This document shows positions 44,302-45,438 of a stretch of DNA of 45,438 bases, piece by piece. The notes beneath the pieces are model-generated. The model ran no database searches, was not told the DNA's origin, and saw only the letters and a list, made by a program, of their open reading frames with translations. Within the stretch, counting starts at the first letter, position 1. Every line of letters begins with the position of its first letter. Made by a program: the position numbers and the translations under genes. Source of the stretch: Paludibacter sp. (GTDB lineage Bacteria; Bacteroidota; Bacteroidia; Bacteroidales; Paludibacteraceae); the NCBI GenBank assembly GCA_020049515.1, contig JAIFKQ010000012.1, forward strand, positions 1 to 45,438, read 5' to 3'.

Positions 44302-45438
44302 TTATTTCAACAATAACGAACTGTCGCCATAACTCAAAAATCGGAAATCATTTGCTAATGCATATTCATAAATTTCCATCCAATCTCCATCTACAAAAGC
44401 CGAAACAAGCAACAATAAGGTACTTTTGGGTTGGTGAAAATTGGTGATAATACCATCAACAACACGGAATTTGTAACCTGGTTTTATCATTATTTGAGTA
44501 GCTGCGTGCAATGTAGTCAAATTATTGGTATCCAAATAATCCAAAATGTTTTGTAATGCTTTTTCCACCGTAACGTACTCAGTTTGTTCGTAAGGTTGCC
44601 ATTGCGAAACATGAAATTGCTCGCTCACATTCTGATAATTACCCTCTCCTACTCCATTGGAAAAATTTTGCCCAATGTAATATAAACTTTCAAGGGTTCG
44701 CACAGAAGTAGTTCCCACTGCAATAATATTTCCTAATTTACTCAGCAGATGTTCTATGGTAGATTTATGCACCGAAATCACCTCGGTATGCATGTGGTGA
44801 TCGTCAATGGTTTCGGTTTTAACGGGTTGAAAAGTGCCCGCTCCCACATGCAACGTCACTTCATCTGTTTCAATGTTTTTAGCTTTTAGTGTTTCAAAAA
44901 CTTCGGATGTAAAATGTAATCCTGCCGTTGGAGCAGCTACCGAGCCTTTAATTTTGGAATAAACAGTTTGATAGCTTGTAAGGTCACTTTCCTCAGTTTT
45001 TCGGTGTAAATAGGGCGGAATAGGTAGCTCGCCCGCATTTTCGAGTATTTCACCAAAGTGAACATTTGAATTATCCCATCTAAAATGAATTTCGTGCGTA
45101 TTGGCTTCTGTATTAATTCGCTCCACAGTTAAATTACAAATTTCATCTCTTATTTCAATGGATTTGCTTAACATTCCGTCTTTCCATTTATTGAGATTTC
45201 CCACCATACATTTCCACACGCATTCTTTATTTGCACCCAACGAGAGGGCATAGTCAGAAGGTTTAATTGGCTCTAAACAAAACACTTCGATGCGCGCTCC
45301 GGTAGATTTGTGGAAAATAAGTCGTGCCTGAATAACGCGAGTATTATTATAAACCAACAGACATTTTTCTGGTAAAAATTCCGCAATGTTGGAGAATTTA
45401 CTCTCAGAAATTGTTCCATTCTTATAGAGCAATAATTT
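44302..45438 (-). CDS. queA: tRNA preQ1(34) S-adenosylmethionine ribosyltransferase-isomerase QueA, 5' end outside window
   Basis: QueA adds the ribosyl part of AdoMet to preQ1 in the anticodon wobble position, making epoxyqueuosine. The visible 378 codons start in KLLLYKNGTISESKFSNIAE, which aligns with the family after about 20-30 residues, so the N-terminus is cut by the window edge. The conserved LLVYNNTRVIQARL, SVAAPTAGLHFTSEV, EVTLHVGAGTFQPVKTETID HHMHTE and NFHQPKSTLLLLVSAF blocks are all present. A TTG at 45430-45432 is internal, not a start. The C-terminus is complete, stopping at 44302. Confidence 0.95.
   Translation of the reverse strand, partial: KLLLYKNGTISESKFSNIAEFLPEKCLLVYNNTRVIQARLIFHKSTGARIEVFCLEPIKPSDYALSLGANKECVWKCMVGNLNKWKDGMLSKSIEIRDEICNLTVERINTEANTHEIHFRWDNSNVHFGEILENAGELPIPPYLHRKTEESDLTSYQTVYSKIKGSVAAPTAGLHFTSEVFETLKAKNIETDEVTLHVGAGTFQPVKTETIDDHHMHTEVISVHKSTIEHLLSKLGNIIAVGTTSVRTLESLYYIGQNFSNGVGEGNYQNVSEQFHVSQWQPYEQTEYVTVEKALQNILDYLDTNNLTTLHAATQIMIKPGYKFRVVDGIITNFHQPKSTLLLLVSAFVDGDWMEIYEYALANDFRFLSYGDSSLLLK

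Overview
The window is chromosomal DNA of a member of the Bacteroidota. It is AT-rich, Shine-Dalgarno sites are not evident, and many genes are preceded by the Bacteroidota -7 promoter box TAnnTTTG. It also carries a complete Na+-translocating NADH:quinone reductase operon, a type IX secretion plug-domain (DUF5103) protein, a PRiA4_ORF3-like gene next to miaA, and a class I pyruvate phosphate dikinase. Order-level placement (Bacteroidales-like) is only a guess. Nearly all content is housekeeping. There is no prophage, insertion sequence, transposase or CRISPR array.

Layout. 1-8.9 kb: the end of a nucleoside-transporter gene running off the left edge, a DUF151 bifunctional-nuclease protein, smpB, an acyl-CoA synthetase, a cobalamin-binding-type radical SAM enzyme, a zinc-type CDF exporter and mazG. 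9.6-13.3 kb: an ABC transporter module (ATPase, membrane subunit, two tiny single-span proteins), an 84-aa membrane protein and a glutamine amidotransferase. 13.4-19.7 kb: ppdK with a strong terminator, then on the minus strand a polysaccharide deacetylase-like protein, a FemAB/GNAT-like protein and a lone AAA ATPase. About 20.1 kb: a 5'-truncated tRNA-Ser(GCU) that keeps a promoter and a terminator. 20.4-32.2 kb, all plus strand: mltG, a PRiA4_ORF3-like gene, miaA, a HAD phosphatase, hisD, hisC, a HEPN/MNT toxin-antitoxin-like pair, pheT and a Cys/Met-metabolism PLP enzyme. 32.4-38.7 kb, minus strand: nqrABCDEF. 39.3-41.9 kb: a T9SS plug-domain protein and aspartate kinase. 42-45.4 kb, minus strand: an atypical SDR, a UDP-N-acetylhexosamine dehydrogenase and a 5'-truncated queA at the right edge.

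How the genes work together. The nqr operon gives a six-subunit respiratory Na+ pump. hisD and hisC supply histidine-pathway steps, with a HAD phosphatase of unknown substrate immediately upstream. miaA and queA modify tRNA anticodon loops, pheT charges tRNA-Phe and smpB serves trans-translation. mltG, the deacetylase-like and FemAB-like proteins and the UDP-sugar dehydrogenase point to envelope and polysaccharide work.

The unusual material is small. (1) The truncated tRNA-Ser unit. (2) A roughly 153-bp repeat with terminal inverted repeats, in two opposite-facing copies about 20.4 kb apart plus a decayed third copy. (3) A family of TCCCGATAGCTATCGGGA palindromes, one of which, with a heptamer tandem repeat, forms the N-terminus of MiaA. 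(4) A HepT/MntA-like pair directly behind hisC. (5) A radical SAM enzyme with CX4CX2C cysteine spacing. Promoter boxes also show that several apparent TTG/GTG starts are wrong; corrected starts are given.
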